A DNA stretch of 60,223 nucleotides from Lachnospiraceae bacterium 3-1 (lineage in GTDB: Bacteria > Bacillota > Clostridia > Lachnospirales > Lachnospiraceae), in the NCBI GenBank assembly GCA_000403255.2, contig KE159593.1, forward strand, positions 363,469-423,691, in the 5' to 3' direction. A model generated the notes under the pieces. It was given only the letters and a program-made list of their open reading frames with translations. It did not search any database and had not been told where the DNA came from. Position numbers and translations under genes: made by a program. Every line of letters begins with the position of its first letter. Within the stretch, counting starts at the first letter, position 1. Shown piece by piece: positions 27,091 through 38,636 of this stretch.

Positions 27091-27107
27091 ATAGGATGGT
27101 AACGGAT

Positions 27108-27569
27108 ATGAAAAGATACAGTAAAATTATTTTTGTATGCGACAGCGGTACGGCTCGTGCACCTATGGCAGAGGCTATCATGAAGGAATATATCATAAAA
27201 TATCCCGTGGAGATAGAGAGCAGGGGACTTGTGGTGCTTTTCCCAGAGCCGTTGAATCAGAAGACGGAGGCTGTGTTAATCAGCAATGGAATTAATACAC
27301 AAAATCAAATGTCCAGACAGCTTACAAAAGAGGATTTGCAGCAGGGACATTTAATTATTCCCATGGAGGCAGCCCAAAAGCAAAAGATTCTAGAAGAGTA
27401 CGAAGGAAGCCTGCATGCAGATGTGGAGGTTTTGACAGATTTAACAGGTGATGAGCTGGAGATTTTAAATCCTTACGGAGGAACTCTTCAGTCTTACGGG
27501 CTTTGTTACGAGACATTGAATAAAACCATCAAAAAACTGGTTAATCTTATGAACGAAGGAGAAGGATAA
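27108..27569 (+). CDS. YwlE/LMW-PTP-like protein phosphatase with altered general acid
   Basis: This 153-aa protein belongs to the low-molecular-weight phosphatase fold. The P-loop is C11-D-S-G-T-A-R17 (CX5R). The Thr at loop position 5 matches the residue that favours phospho-arginine in Bacillus YwlE, the McsB antagonist. The usual Asp-Pro general acid is Asn-Pro here (N121 in LNPYGG), which may weaken the classic mechanism. Synteny behind sua5 and before upp is as in Bacillus. The ATG at 27108 gives the expected family start ([10 protein letters not shown]); another ATG four codons earlier is possible. Candidate arginine phosphatase, but a regulatory or inactive role is possible. Confidence 0.75.
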   Translation: MKRYSKIIFVCDSGTARAPMAEAIMKEYIIKYPVEIESRGLVVLFPEPLNQKTEAVLISNGINTQNQMSRQLTKEDLQQGHLIIPMEAAQKQKILEEYEGSLHADVEVLTDLTGDELEILNPYGGTLQSYGLCYETLNKTIKKLVNLMNEGEG

Positions 27570-27570
27570 T

Positions 27571-28200
27571 ATGGCAAAAGTAATGATTATGGATCATCCG
27601 CTGATTCAGCACAAAATTGGATGGATACGGAAAAGTGATACAGGCTCCAGGGATTTTCGGGGAATGGTAGGAGAAATAGCTATGTTGTTGTGTTATGAAG
27701 CAACTAGGAACCTAGAATTGGAAGATATTCAGATTGAAACGCCAATTTGTACCACTACCGTTAAGGGGCTGAAAGGGAAGAAATTGGCAGTAGTTCCGAT
27801 TCTTAGGGCAGGTCTTGGAATGGTGGATGGAATGCTGGCAATGATCCCAGCGGCAAAGGTGGGACATATTGGATTGTACCGAGATCCAGAGACATTGGAA
27901 CCAGTGGAATATTATTGTAAGCTGCCAGAGGATTGTTCCGAGCGGGAGGTATTTGTGGTTGATCCCATGCTTGCAACGGGCGGTTCTGCAGTAGCGGCCA
28001 TTCAGATGTTAAAAGATAAAGGAGTCAAAAATATACATTTCCTCTGTATCATTGCAGCGCCGGAAGGCGTGGAAGCCATGAAAGCCGCCCACCCGGATGT
28101 GGATGTTTATATTGGAGCTTTGGATGAACAATTAAACGATCATGGTTATATTGTGCCAGGACTTGGCGACGCCGGGGACCGGATTTTTGGCACGAAATAG
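27571..28200 (+). CDS. upp: Uracil phosphoribosyltransferase
   Basis: This 209-aa enzyme converts uracil and PRPP to UMP in pyrimidine salvage. The PRPP-binding motif [15 protein letters not shown] (about 127-141) and the C-terminal uracil-binding [17 protein letters not shown] are both intact. Length is typical. It starts 1 bp after the phosphatase stop with GAAGGAGAAGG upstream, so it is part of the same transcript. The next gene, dCMP deaminase, also belongs to pyrimidine metabolism. Confidence 0.97.
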   Translation: MAKVMIMDHPLIQHKIGWIRKSDTGSRDFRGMVGEIAMLLCYEATRNLELEDIQIETPICTTTVKGLKGKKLAVVPILRAGLGMVDGMLAMIPAAKVGHIGLYRDPETLEPVEYYCKLPEDCSEREVFVVDPMLATGGSAVAAIQMLKDKGVKNIHFLCIIAAPEGVEAMKAAHPDVDVYIGALDEQLNDHGYIVPGLGDAGDRIFGTK

Positions 28201-28210
28201 GGAGGAATGA

Positions 28211-28705
28211 GTGATAATTATGAGTAATAAAAGACAGGATTATCTTACCTGGGATGAATATTTTATGGGCGTGGCGATGCTTTCCGCGATGCGCTCCAAG
28301 GATCCAGGAACACAGGTGGGAGCCTGCATTGTCAGCCCGGATAACAAAATTTTGTCCATGGGCTACAATGGCTTCCCGATGGGATGTTCGGATGATGAAT
28401 TTCCTTGGAATCGGGAAGGGGAACCTTTGGATAACAAATATTTGTATACCACTCATAGTGAATTGAATGCCATTTTGAATTACAGGGGAGGCAGCCTGGA
28501 GGGGGCGAAGCTTTATGTTTCTCTGTTTCCCTGCAATGAATGTGCCAAGGCGATTATTCAGTCAGGCATTCGGACTGTAGTGTATGACAGCGACAAATAC
28601 AAGGATACACCATCTGTCATTGCCTCCAAGCGTATGCTGGATGCGGCGGGAGTACGGTATTATAAGTACACCCATACAAATAGAGAAGTAAAGATGGTTC
28701 TGTAA
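28211..28705 (+). CDS. comEB: dCMP deaminase (ComEB-like)
   Basis: This 164-aa zinc deaminase converts dCMP to dUMP for thymidylate supply. Zinc and proton-shuttle residues are H82 and E84 (THSELNAIL, with Ser in place of the usual Ala of HAE) and C108, C111 (FPCNECAKAI). A CxxC-containing loop typical of the family is present. GGAGGA lies just before a GTG at 28211; an ATG three codons later (28220) is an alternative start. It ends the run begun by sua5 and is followed by a long stem-loop. Confidence 0.92.
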   Translation: MIIMSNKRQDYLTWDEYFMGVAMLSAMRSKDPGTQVGACIVSPDNKILSMGYNGFPMGCSDDEFPWNREGEPLDNKYLYTTHSELNAILNYRGGSLEGAKLYVSLFPCNECAKAIIQSGIRTVVYDSDKYKDTPSVIASKRMLDAAGVRYYKYTHTNREVKMVL

Positions 28706-28713
28706 TGAAATGA

Positions 28714-28784
28714 GAAGGGGTTGGCTTTATCGTGTACTTGTTAGTGATTACCAGGAAGTATACGTGTTAAGGACAGCCCCTTTT
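28714..28784 (+). terminator. Long stem-loop ending the sua5-upp-comEB run
   Basis: AAGGGGTTGGCTTTA pairs imperfectly with a downstream GGACAGCCCCTT, with an inner CGTGTACTT/AAGTATACG stem. TTTT follows the outer stem. Confidence 0.7.
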
Positions 28785-28818
28785 GAGCAAATAACTTCCC
28801 AAAAATAAAAGAAAGGAA

Positions 28819-28847
28819 TAGACATTTGTATAGAAAATAGATATAAT
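28819..28847 (+). promoter_or_regulatory. Promoter of the ATP synthase operon
   Basis: TAGACA (28819-28824), 17 bp, TATAAT (28842-28847) lies 45 bp before the first start codon (GTG 28892). Confidence 0.7.
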
Positions 28848-28891
28848 GATTTCATGTGGTGGAAATTATTGTATGGCGATGGAGGTGCCGT

Positions 28892-29236
28892 GTGAAATAC
28901 AAAAAAAGCGTATATCGTTCTTTGACCTTAATTACGCAGTTTGGAATTAACATGCTGGTGCCTATTTTTTTGTGTGTAATGGCAGGCGTTTATATTGGGA
29001 ATAAATTTGGCATAAACTGGATTACCATACCTTTGTTTGCCATTGGTGCATTGGCAGGGTTTCGCAATATTTTTATAATGGCGAAGAAAATTTATTCCGA
29101 AGATACGTCCTCCCGGCGTCTTTCCGTGTCTGGTAGTCAGAATTACGAAGATAAAATTTCTCACAAGCACTATGACATATCCAGACAGAGCCAAAGTGAT
29201 AAGGAAAAGGATACAGCTTATGTTAAGAAGGATTAA
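28892..29236 (+). CDS. atpZ: AtpZ-like small membrane protein of the ATP synthase operon
   Basis: The protein has 114 aa with two membrane segments (about 10-32 and 42-60: LITQFGINMLVPIFLCVMA, WITIPLFAIGALAGF). This is the layout of AtpZ/AtpI-related proteins that lead bacterial atp operons and assist c-ring assembly or Mg2+/Ca2+ handling. The tail is hydrophilic. The GTG at 28892 was chosen because GGAGG lies six bases upstream; the longer frame has no site. It overlaps the following gene by 17 bp. Confidence 0.8.
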   Translation: MKYKKSVYRSLTLITQFGINMLVPIFLCVMAGVYIGNKFGINWITIPLFAIGALAGFRNIFIMAKKIYSEDTSSRRLSVSGSQNYEDKISHKHYDISRQSQSDKEKDTAYVKKD

Positions 29237-29633
29237 TCAGGCTCTGCCAGAATTACTGGCAGGGATTATATTGTATGGTATACTGATTCAGGGAACCGGC
29301 ATATGGTTTGTAGACGATAAGATAAGATATTCCACAGGTCTTTGGGCTGGTATTTTTGTTGCAATGGGAATGGCAGTGAATATGGCAGTCGTTATTTTTG
29401 ATACAGTAGAAGAGATGGCGCAAGGGAGGTCTTCCAGAAGGGCATCTCTATTTGCAGCCTTGCGGTATCTTGCAGTTGTGGTGGCATTTGGAATTGTAGG
29501 ATACTTTAAATTGGGCAATGTAATTGTTATGTTTGTGGGAGTAATGGGTTTAAAGATATCTGCCTATTTGCAACCACTGACGCATAAATTTTTAGCAGCT
29601 TTTCAGGAAAAATATTTTCATAGAAAAAGTTAA
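29220..29633 (+). CDS. atpI: ATP synthase subunit I
   Basis: The protein has 137 aa and four predicted membrane segments (about 8-25, 35-54, 73-92, 95-115), with GIILYGILIQGTGIWFV near the start. Position between atpZ and atpB and the topology match AtpI, a chaperone for assembly of the c-ring. The ATG at 29220 is preceded by AAGGAAAAGG. The sequence is poorly conserved in this family, so the call leans on topology and place. Confidence 0.78.
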   Translation: MLRRINQALPELLAGIILYGILIQGTGIWFVDDKIRYSTGLWAGIFVAMGMAVNMAVVIFDTVEEMAQGRSSRRASLFAALRYLAVVVAFGIVGYFKLGNVIVMFVGVMGLKISAYLQPLTHKFLAAFQEKYFHRKS

Positions 29634-29700
29634 AAGAGGTGATAGATTAGAAAATATTGTAAATAATCTTTAAAAAGCAAATGTATAAGGAGGTGAGAGA

Positions 29701-30435
29701 GTGCAGAGCTCAATTTTACTGTCTTCTGGCGCTGATATTGATATTATGGTGCACGGGCTGTTTTCTTACGAGCTATTTGGGCATACATTCTGGATCACTA
29801 CAACCCATGTAAGCCTTTTGATTGTCATGATTGTATTGATAGGATTTTCCCTTGCGGCGAATCGTGCTATGAGGCATGCATCAGAGGTTCCCAGAGGATT
29901 TCAGAATGTGGTGGAGCTTATCGTGGAGAAATTGGATGGTATGGTTCGCGGCGTTATGGGAAAAAGCGGTAGCAAATTTGTCAATTACGTGGGTACAATA
30001 TTTATCTTTATTTTGATATCCAATCTTTCCGGCCTGTTTGGATTAAGGCCGCCTACAGCCGATTATGGTGTGACATTGCCACTGGCATTGCTGAGCTTTA
30101 TTCTGATTCATTTTAATCAGTTTAAATATCAGACGCCCAAAGCCATATGGACCGATATGTGTTCGCCGCTTCCACCATGGCTGCCCATCTGGTTCCCTAT
30201 TAACCTGATTAGTGAAATCGCTGTTCCGATTTCATTGTCGTTGCGTTTGTTTGCTAACGTATTGTCAGGAACCATCATTATGGCATTGATTTATGCCTTA
30301 TTATCAAAATTCGCCTATTTCTGGCCAGGTGCATTGCATGCATATTTTGATGTATTTTCAGGGTGTATTCAGACATATGTGTTCTGTATGCTGACGATGA
30401 CCTATATCAGCAATGCAATCGGAGAGGAAGAGTAG
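29701..30435 (+). CDS. atpB: F0F1 ATP synthase subunit a
   Basis: The 244-aa membrane subunit provides the ion half-channels next to the c-ring. The conserved helix with the essential Arg is visible in EIAVPISLSLRLFANVLSGT (R near 184). Five membrane segments are expected and seen. It starts with GTG after AAGGAGGTGA. Together with the c subunit pattern it would conduct Na+ or H+. A hairpin separates it from atpE. Confidence 0.96.
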   Translation: MQSSILLSSGADIDIMVHGLFSYELFGHTFWITTTHVSLLIVMIVLIGFSLAANRAMRHASEVPRGFQNVVELIVEKLDGMVRGVMGKSGSKFVNYVGTIFIFILISNLSGLFGLRPPTADYGVTLPLALLSFILIHFNQFKYQTPKAIWTDMCSPLPPWLPIWFPINLISEIAVPISLSLRLFANVLSGTIIMALIYALLSKFAYFWPGALHAYFDVFSGCIQTYVFCMLTMTYISNAIGEEE

Positions 30436-30440
30436 GCGGC

Positions 30441-30471
30441 GTTACAGTGGAAGCTTTGGCTCTACTGTGAC
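30441..30471 (+). promoter_or_regulatory. Stem-loop between atpB and atpE
   Basis: GTTACAGTGGA pairs with TCTACTGTGAC (11 bp, two wobbles). A second small stem, CCGGAG/CTCCGG with a TCAA loop, follows at 30492-30507. Such structures may stabilise the atpE message, which is needed in excess; this is inference. Confidence 0.45.
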
Positions 30472-30537
30472 TATGAAACATCAGGTAACAACCGGAGTCA
30501 ACTCCGGCCAATAAAAATTAAGAGTTATATTTTCTAG

Positions 30538-30819
<282 letters not shown>

Positions 30820-30874
30820 GGGCATACCTTTATGTGCAAAGAGCAGCACAAATCAGATGAAAGGAGGACCGGCC

Positions 30875-31390
30875 TTGGAACAGTTATTTGGCTTAAATCC
30901 GCAGCTTTTGCATGATACGGTTCTTTCGGTTCTTGCCATTTTATTTCTGTTTACATTGATGTCTTACCTGCTGTTTAACCCAGCAAAGAAGATGTTAAAG
31001 GACAGACAGGATCGCATTAAGAATGATATTGATACTGCCAAAAAGGACAGGGAAGAAGCTGCTGCTGTGAAAGCAGAGTATAATGCGAAAATCAAAGAAA
31101 TCGACAAAGAAGCTGAGGAAATCTTAAGTGAGGCCCGCCAGAAAGCCCTGAAAAGTGAAAACAGGATTGTTGATGAGGCGAAGGAAGAGGCTGCCCGTAT
31201 TATAAAACGTGCCAACGAGGAAGCATTGTTGGAGAAGAAACGTATTATGGACGAGGCAAAACAGGAAATGATAGCCATAGCCTCAATGATGGCAGGCAAG
31301 GTAGTAACAGCCTCCATTGATACATCCATTCAGGACGCACTGGTGGAGGAAACATTGAAGGAAATAGGTGAAAGTACATGGCAAAGCTAG
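30875..31390 (+). CDS. atpF: F0F1 ATP synthase subunit b
   Basis: This 171-aa peripheral-stalk subunit has one N-terminal membrane helix (about 12-34) and a long charged coiled coil (about 40-140). The TTG at 30875 was preferred because AAGGAGG lies seven bases upstream; an ATG six codons earlier precedes that site. It overlaps atpH by 13 bp. Confidence 0.93.
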   Translation: MEQLFGLNPQLLHDTVLSVLAILFLFTLMSYLLFNPAKKMLKDRQDRIKNDIDTAKKDREEAAAVKAEYNAKIKEIDKEAEEILSEARQKALKSENRIVDEAKEEAARIIKRANEEALLEKKRIMDEAKQEMIAIASMMAGKVVTASIDTSIQDALVEETLKEIGESTWQS

Positions 31391-31944
31391 TATCCAAAAC
31401 TTATGGGGATGCACTGTTTGAGCTTGCTGTGGAATCTGGTCAGGTGGATGAAATGTTGGAAGAAGCAAGAAGCATACAGCAGATTCTTCAAAAAGACAAC
31501 GAGCTTTCCAAACTGATGAATCACCCGAAAATCGTAAAAGAAGAAAAAATAGAGATTCTGGAACAAATTTTTAAAGGCAGAGTCCGTGATGAAATTACAG
31601 GGATTATGCGTATGCTTGTGTTTAAGGGTCACTATGGTGAAATGGAATCTGTATTCACATATTTCATTGACCAGGTAAAGGAATATAAAAATATTGGCAC
31701 TGCTTATGTGACTGCACCGATGCCGCTTACAGACAGTCAGAAAGAGCAGATAAGAAATAAGCTACAGGAAACCACCAGATATGTAGAATTTGAGATGCAT
31801 TATGATGTGGATGAAAGTTTAATCGGCGGCATGGTAATTCGGATTGGTGATAGGGTGGTTGACAGCAGTGTGAAAAATAAATTGCAGAGCCTTACCAGGG
31901 AATTATCAAAAATACAGTTGAAAGTAGGTGAATGCGCTCCATGA
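31378..31944 (+). CDS. atpH: F0F1 ATP synthase subunit delta
   Basis: The 188-aa subunit links the stalk to the alpha3-beta3 head. The N-terminal helical bundle begins [16 protein letters not shown]. The conserved C-terminal ending [20 protein letters not shown] is clear. It overlaps both neighbours (13 bp with atpF, ATGA with atpA), which implies coupled translation. Confidence 0.95.
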   Translation: MAKLVSKTYGDALFELAVESGQVDEMLEEARSIQQILQKDNELSKLMNHPKIVKEEKIEILEQIFKGRVRDEITGIMRMLVFKGHYGEMESVFTYFIDQVKEYKNIGTAYVTAPMPLTDSQKEQIRNKLQETTRYVEFEMHYDVDESLIGGMVIRIGDRVVDSSVKNKLQSLTRELSKIQLKVGECAP

Positions 31945-33446
31945 ATTTAAAACCGGAGGAAATAAGTTCAGTTATAAAAGAGCAGGTGAAACGGTATGCG
32001 GCGCAGCTTGAAGTATCGGATGTTGGTACGGTAATTCAGGTGGCAGACGGTATTGCCCGTATTCACGGCTTGGAAAAGGCCATGCAGGGCGAATTATTGG
32101 AATTTCCCGGAGAAGTCTATGGAATGGTGTTGAACCTGGAAGAAGATAATGTGGGAGCCGTATTATTAGGCGACCAGAAAAATATCAATGAAGGGGATAC
32201 CGTTAAGACTACGGGAAGAGTGGTTGAGGTTCCGGTAGGCGACGCCATGACCGGACGTGTTGTGAATGCACTGGGACAGCCGATTGATGGAAAAGGCCCC
32301 ATTGAAACAACAAAGTTTAGACAGATTGAAAGAGTGGCATCCGGTGTTATCTCAAGAAAATCTGTAGATACTCCATTGCAGACAGGTATTAAGGCAATTG
32401 ACTCCATGGTGCCCATCGGAAGAGGACAGCGTGAGTTGATTATCGGTGACCGTCAGACAGGTAAAACTGCTATTGCGGTGGATACAATTATCAATCAGAA
32501 GGGACAGGGCGTAAAATGTATTTACGTTGCCATCGGTCAGAAGGCTTCTACTGTTGCAACAATTGTGAAGACATTTGAAGAGTTTGGCGCTATGGATTAT
32601 ACTACGGTAGTGGCTTCTACCGCAAGTGAGCTTGCGCCGTTACAGTATATTGCTCCTTACGCTGGATGTGCCATCGGAGAAGAATGGATGGAAAACGGTG
32701 AGGATGTGCTGGTAGTTTATGATGATTTGAGTAAACATGCGACTGCATACCGTACCCTTTCCTTGCTGCTTCGCCGTCCGCCAGGACGTGAAGCTTATCC
32801 TGGTGACGTATTCTATCTTCATTCCAGGTTGCTGGAACGTGCTGCAAGGCTATCTGAGAAGTTAGGCGGCGGTTCTTTGACAGCGCTGCCCATTATTGAA
32901 ACTCAGGCAGGAGACGTTTCTGCATATATTCCTACCAATGTAATTTCTATTACAGATGGTCAGATTTATCTGGAAACAGAAATGTTCAATGCTGGCTTCC
33001 GCCCCGCAATCAATGCTGGTCTGTCCGTATCACGTGTAGGTGGTTCCGCACAGATTAAGGCTATGAAAAAAATTGCAGCTCCGATTCGTGTGGAGCTGGC
33101 ACAGTACCGTGAGTTGGCGGCATTTGCACAGTTTGGTTCCGAATTGGATGCAGATACCACGGAGAAATTAGCGCAAGGTGAAAGAATCCGTGAGATGTTA
33201 AAGCAGCCCCAGTATCAGCCTATGCCGGTGGAATATCAGGTCATGATTATCTATGCGGCAACTAAGAAATATCTTTTGGATGTTCCAGTAGAAGATATCT
33301 TAAGATTTGAACAGGAGATGTTTGAGTTTGTGGATACCAAGTATCCGGAAATACCAGAAGCAATCCGTAACGATAAAGAAATCAAAGAAGAAACGGAAAC
33401 TAAGCTTGTAAAAGCAATTGAGGAATGTAAGGCACAATTTAAGTAA
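31941..33446 (+). CDS. atpA: F0F1 ATP synthase subunit alpha
   Basis: The 501-aa non-catalytic nucleotide-binding subunit starts with the usual [15 protein letters not shown]. The P-loop is GDRQTGKT at 169-176. The arginine finger region [13 protein letters not shown] is intact. The ATG at 31941 overlaps the atpH stop and gives the conserved N-terminus; three extra codons upstream are less likely. Confidence 0.97.
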   Translation: MNLKPEEISSVIKEQVKRYAAQLEVSDVGTVIQVADGIARIHGLEKAMQGELLEFPGEVYGMVLNLEEDNVGAVLLGDQKNINEGDTVKTTGRVVEVPVGDAMTGRVVNALGQPIDGKGPIETTKFRQIERVASGVISRKSVDTPLQTGIKAIDSMVPIGRGQRELIIGDRQTGKTAIAVDTIINQKGQGVKCIYVAIGQKASTVATIVKTFEEFGAMDYTTVVASTASELAPLQYIAPYAGCAIGEEWMENGEDVLVVYDDLSKHATAYRTLSLLLRRPPGREAYPGDVFYLHSRLLERAARLSEKLGGGSLTALPIIETQAGDVSAYIPTNVISITDGQIYLETEMFNAGFRPAINAGLSVSRVGGSAQIKAMKKIAAPIRVELAQYRELAAFAQFGSELDADTTEKLAQGERIREMLKQPQYQPMPVEYQVMIIYAATKKYLLDVPVEDILRFEQEMFEFVDTKYPEIPEAIRNDKEIKEETETKLVKAIEECKAQFK

Positions 33447-33464
33447 GACGGGTGGTGAATGTTT

Positions 33465-35796
<2,332 letters not shown>

Positions 35797-35807
35797 GGGG
35801 TGAGCAC

Positions 35808-36215
35808 ATGGCAGAGGAAAATAAATACTTTCAATTGGAAATTATAACGCCGGATCGTGTGTTTTATCAAGGGGAAGCCTCTATGGTGGAGTTTACTTCT
35901 GTAGATGGGGAAATGGGTGTTTACAAGCGCCATATTCCCCTGACCACTGTATTGGCTCCCGGTATTGTGACGATTACAGAAGCCAACGGTAAAAAAGAGG
36001 CGGCAGTCCATGCAGGTTTTGCCCAGATTCTTGGAGAAAAGGTGACATTTCTTGCAGAGATAGCGGAATGGCCAGAGGAGATTGACGTCAATCGTGCCCA
36101 GGCAGCGCGAGCACGTGCGGAAGAACGGATTCGCAGTCATGGTGCAGATATCGATGTGGCCCGCGCAGAAATTGCACTGAAAAAGGCTTTGGTTCGTCTT
36201 GATGTGAAACATTAA
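35808..36215 (+). CDS. atpC: F0F1 ATP synthase subunit epsilon
   Basis: The 135-aa subunit has the beta-sandwich start FQLEIITPDRVFYQGEA with the GEMGVYKRHIPL loop, and the C-terminal helical hairpin (about 88-133) that can inhibit ATP hydrolysis. It begins 11 bp after atpD and ends the operon before a strong terminator. Confidence 0.95.
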   Translation: MAEENKYFQLEIITPDRVFYQGEASMVEFTSVDGEMGVYKRHIPLTTVLAPGIVTITEANGKKEAAVHAGFAQILGEKVTFLAEIAEWPEEIDVNRAQAARARAEERIRSHGADIDVARAEIALKKALVRLDVKH

Positions 36216-36220
36216 ATCAG

Positions 36221-36271
36221 AAAAAGCATTGCAGATATCAGAGAGAGGATGGTGTCTGTGGTGCTTTTTTT
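36221..36271 (+). terminator. Terminator of the ATP synthase operon
   Basis: AAAAAGCA pairs with TGCTTTTT, with an inner CAGA/TCTG stem, followed by a T tract. It lies immediately after atpC. Confidence 0.75.
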
Positions 36272-36287
36272 GGAAATGGGGGATATT

Positions 36288-36440
36288 ATGATAAATATTG
36301 GGATATGTGATGATGAAAAAGTTATTGTTGATTTACTGAAAAGGTTATTACAAGAATGCTTAGTAGAATTAGGAATAGGTATAAGATGTCATGAAAGATA
36401 TAGATATTTTATTTCAAAATATTTTAGAATATGTATATAG
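36288..36440 (+). pseudogene. Truncated LytTR-type response regulator (N-terminal stub)
   Basis: The first 30 codons read MINIGICDDEKVIVDLLKRL and LLQEC, the start of an AgrA-like receiver including the acidic pair. GGGGGATATT lies before the ATG. The frame then drifts into GIRCHERYRYFISKYF and stops after 50 codons. The phospho-acceptor and DNA-binding domain are absent. The following 151-aa gene begins inside its tail, so this is a junction of two unrelated pieces, probably left by recombination or deletion. Confidence 0.6.
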
Positions 36441-36846
36441 TATATTATGGAATAAAAAAGTGGATGGTAGAATTTACGACTCAGAACGGCCATATGGTAC
36501 TCTGTGGAAAATGGGGTGTCAGTTTATAGAAAAAGGTTTTTCAAAAGAAGCGATGCAAATAGCGTTAGAAAATGAAAAGATAAAAATAATCAGAAATAGA
36601 GAGATGTCTGATGAAGAATTATTGGAAGTTATAGTTATGGAAAGGATAATTTTTTTAATTTATCTTGGAGAATTCTGTAAAATTGCGCCTATTGTTCAGG
36701 CATTTGCATCCCAAGAGCTTATGGCAAAATATAGCTTTATACTAAATCAGTTATATCAAATGGATGATGATATGAGATTAGCAAAAAGAGAGACAATATA
36801 TTTAAAGTCAGATATTTTAGAGAAAAATATAAAAAAAGAGGATTGA
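36391..36846 (+). CDS. Hypothetical 151-aa protein
   Basis: A helical, mixed-charge protein of 151 aa without signal peptide or membrane segment. It contains FSKEAMQIALENEKIKIIRN and DEELLEVIVMERIIFLIYLG. The ATG overlaps the truncated regulator frame. A weak GGAATAGG lies about 15 bases upstream. Base composition is more AT-rich than neighbours, in keeping with acquired DNA. I do not recognise the family. Confidence 0.5.
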   Translation: MKDIDILFQNILEYVYSILWNKKVDGRIYDSERPYGTLWKMGCQFIEKGFSKEAMQIALENEKIKIIRNREMSDEELLEVIVMERIIFLIYLGEFCKIAPIVQAFASQELMAKYSFILNQLYQMDDDMRLAKRETIYLKSDILEKNIKKED

Positions 36847-36894
36847 AAAAAGAGTTGCATACCGTCCAACTTCCGTTATAAAGGAGAGAAAGAA

Positions 36895-37740
36895 ATGAGC
36901 ATAAATAAAATAATAAAGTCCCTGGAAATAGAGAAGCTGCTCCAGGTAGCTCAGGAGGACTATATCGAAGATATGGTGTATGACACGATGCGTAAGATGG
37001 AACAAAACATGCCTCCTGAGGAATATTTTTTTCTTCCAATGAGAATACTGGATGAGTATCGCAGCAGTGAGGAATATCATAAATTGCAGGAAGTGGTTAG
37101 AAAAGACTGGGAGCGTATGGGAAGGACAGCGCAGCAGTATCTTGGCAGGAAACAGGAGTTAGCAGAGGCATGTGAAGATAGGATAGTCTCTCAGAAATAT
37201 GGCAAAGGAGGACCAGGACATAGAGGACCATTGCATCCAGGGCATATGGAAATCATTTGTAGGTCAGGGAATAGAAAAGGACGACTGTTGAAACAGAGCA
37301 AGGCGCCAGATTATATTTATGGGTTTGATCAAGAAGGAAGGCTTTTGTTTTGTAAAAGCAAGATGGGAAAAACCATAGAATATATTATATGGGAAGGAAA
37401 CAGAGAGCTTGGAGTGTCCTATCTTCCCAATGGGAGAGTCAAAGCCATATCTGAAGTCAGCTATGCTTCTGACGGGAAACTGGAAAGCTATGTATATGGA
37501 ACTTTTTCCTATCGTAAACATAAAGTAGAGATTTCTTCCTCTTGTGAATGTTACGAATATCATGGCAGGGAAGTGTATGTGGACTGGATAGAGGCAAGTG
37601 GGAAATATCCAAGCTGTGAACATTTCCGTTTTTATTGTGATGAAGAAGGGGTTGTGGAAAAAGGAGAATGTTGCGATGTAATGCGAAAGGAGATTATGGA
37701 AGTGGCAATTCCCCGAGGGATTAAATTTACTAAAAAATAA
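36895..37740 (+). CDS. Hypothetical 281-aa protein
   Basis: The start is supported by AAAGGAGAG six bases upstream. The first 90 residues are helical (LEIEKLLQVAQEDYIEDMVY). The remaining part is beta-rich with short repeats resembling YD/RHS-like strands (IYGFDQEGRLLFCKS, VSYLPNGRVKAISEV, VSYASDGKLESYVY). Cys residues cluster near the end (SSCECYEYHG, GECCDV). There is no signal peptide. Its function is unknown. It sits between the response-regulator stub and the ECF sigma unit. Confidence 0.6.
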   Translation: MSINKIIKSLEIEKLLQVAQEDYIEDMVYDTMRKMEQNMPPEEYFFLPMRILDEYRSSEEYHKLQEVVRKDWERMGRTAQQYLGRKQELAEACEDRIVSQKYGKGGPGHRGPLHPGHMEIICRSGNRKGRLLKQSKAPDYIYGFDQEGRLLFCKSKMGKTIEYIIWEGNRELGVSYLPNGRVKAISEVSYASDGKLESYVYGTFSYRKHKVEISSSCECYEYHGREVYVDWIEASGKYPSCEHFRFYCDEEGVVEKGECCDVMRKEIMEVAIPRGIKFTKK

Positions 37741-37807
37741 GAAAATAAAAAAATTTATAGAAAATGCAAGTATTTTTTCTTTGGTGACGTATTATAAGTG
37801 AAGTACA

Positions 37808-37834
37808 TGAAACGGAGCGATATTCTGGATCGTA
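37808..37834 (+). promoter_or_regulatory. ECF-sigma-type promoter upstream of the His-rich secreted gene
   Basis: TGAAAC (37808-37813), 17 bp, CGTA (37831-37834). This matches the -35 TGAAAC and -10 CGTA elements recognised by Bacillus ECF sigmas such as SigW and SigX. It lies 50 bp before the first gene of a unit that encodes an ECF sigma, suggesting autoregulation. Confidence 0.6.
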
Positions 37835-37883
37835 TTTGAAGATGAATTTGATCTGGAGAAGGTAAATATTTAGGAGGTCAGAG

Positions 37884-38615
37884 ATGAAGAAAATCAAGAA
37901 GGTATTAATCGCAGTACTTGCCTGTGTGGTAGTATGTGGGGTTTCTGTACCAGTAATTGCTGCAAATATGCAGAAGACAGGTACAGGTATGAAACAGAAA
38001 GTGTATACAAGGAATGCAGGAGTTTGTAATGTAATTTTGGATGCAGGCGCCATAAGCTCCAGCAACACAGACAACTCTGAACAGACAGATCCCGTAGACG
38101 GAACTGCTTTGCCAGATGTTCCTGTAGTAGACGAGACTGCTGACATTACGCAGAATGAGAATTCAGCAGCAGATGTTCCTGAGAATGAGGAAGGACCTAT
38201 CGTTGATGCAGCGGATATTCCAGATGATGTAGAGGAGCCTGTAGATGATACAGCAGATGTTACGGATACAGGAGTGACAGATACAGCAGTAAGCCCAGTT
38301 TGTCCTTATTATGTAGATGCTAATGGGGATGGGACTTGCGATCACTGTGCCCATGGCGGAAGCTGTAACAATTATGTAGATTATAATGGGGATGGAGTTT
38401 GTGATTACTGTGCCCATGGCGGAAGCTGCGGAAGTTATGTAGATTATAATGGAGATGGAGTTTGTGATTACTGTACGCATAATGGAAGCGGCCATTGCGG
38501 AAGTTATTCGGATTCCAATGGAGATGGAATTTGTGACAATTATACTGGCAGCGGCAGTACTGGCGGCGGCAGACATCACGGTGGACGTCATCATGGTGGA
38601 GGTCATCACTGGTAA
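37884..38615 (+). CDS. Secreted EF-hand-like, Cys/His-rich repeat protein
   Basis: The protein has 243 aa. A signal peptide covers about 1-26 (KKVLIAVLACVVVCGVSVPV, then IAA). An acidic, Pro/Val/Asp-rich spacer (about 50-138) follows. Next come four repeats of about 21 residues, each with a D-x-N-G-D-G-x-C-D core (for example VDYNGDGVCDYCAHGGSC), and a Gly/His tail (GRHHGGRHHGGGHHW). The D-x-N-x-D-G core is the calcium loop of dockerin/EF-hand motifs; paired Cys and His suggest binding of transition metal or disulfides. AGGAGG lies before the ATG. It is the first gene of a unit with an ECF sigma and anti-sigma, so it may be a sensed or regulated surface factor. I know no named family. Confidence 0.75.
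   Translation: MKKIKKVLIAVLACVVVCGVSVPVIAANMQKTGTGMKQKVYTRNAGVCNVILDAGAISSSNTDNSEQTDPVDGTALPDVPVVDETADITQNENSAADVPENEEGPIVDAADIPDDVEEPVDDTADVTDTGVTDTAVSPVCPYYVDANGDGTCDHCAHGGSCNNYVDYNGDGVCDYCAHGGSCGSYVDYNGDGVCDYCTHNGSGHCGSYSDSNGDGICDNYTGSGSTGGGRHHGGRHHGGGHHW
38310..38540 (+). repeat. 63- to 69-bp tandem repeats in the EF-hand-like gene
   Basis: Units begin at 38310, 38373, 38436 and 38505 (last partial), each starting with a Tyr codon and encoding a D-x-N-G-D-G-x-C-D motif. Units two and three are nearly identical in DNA, which indicates recent duplication. Confidence 0.85.
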
Positions 38616-38636
38616 GCAGCACAAAGGGGATAAGCT

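Noticed and set aside
38163-38624. Minus-strand frames of 100-153 codons rich in Ile/Ser/Thr or His
   Set aside because: Antisense of the tandem repeats in the EF-hand-like gene.
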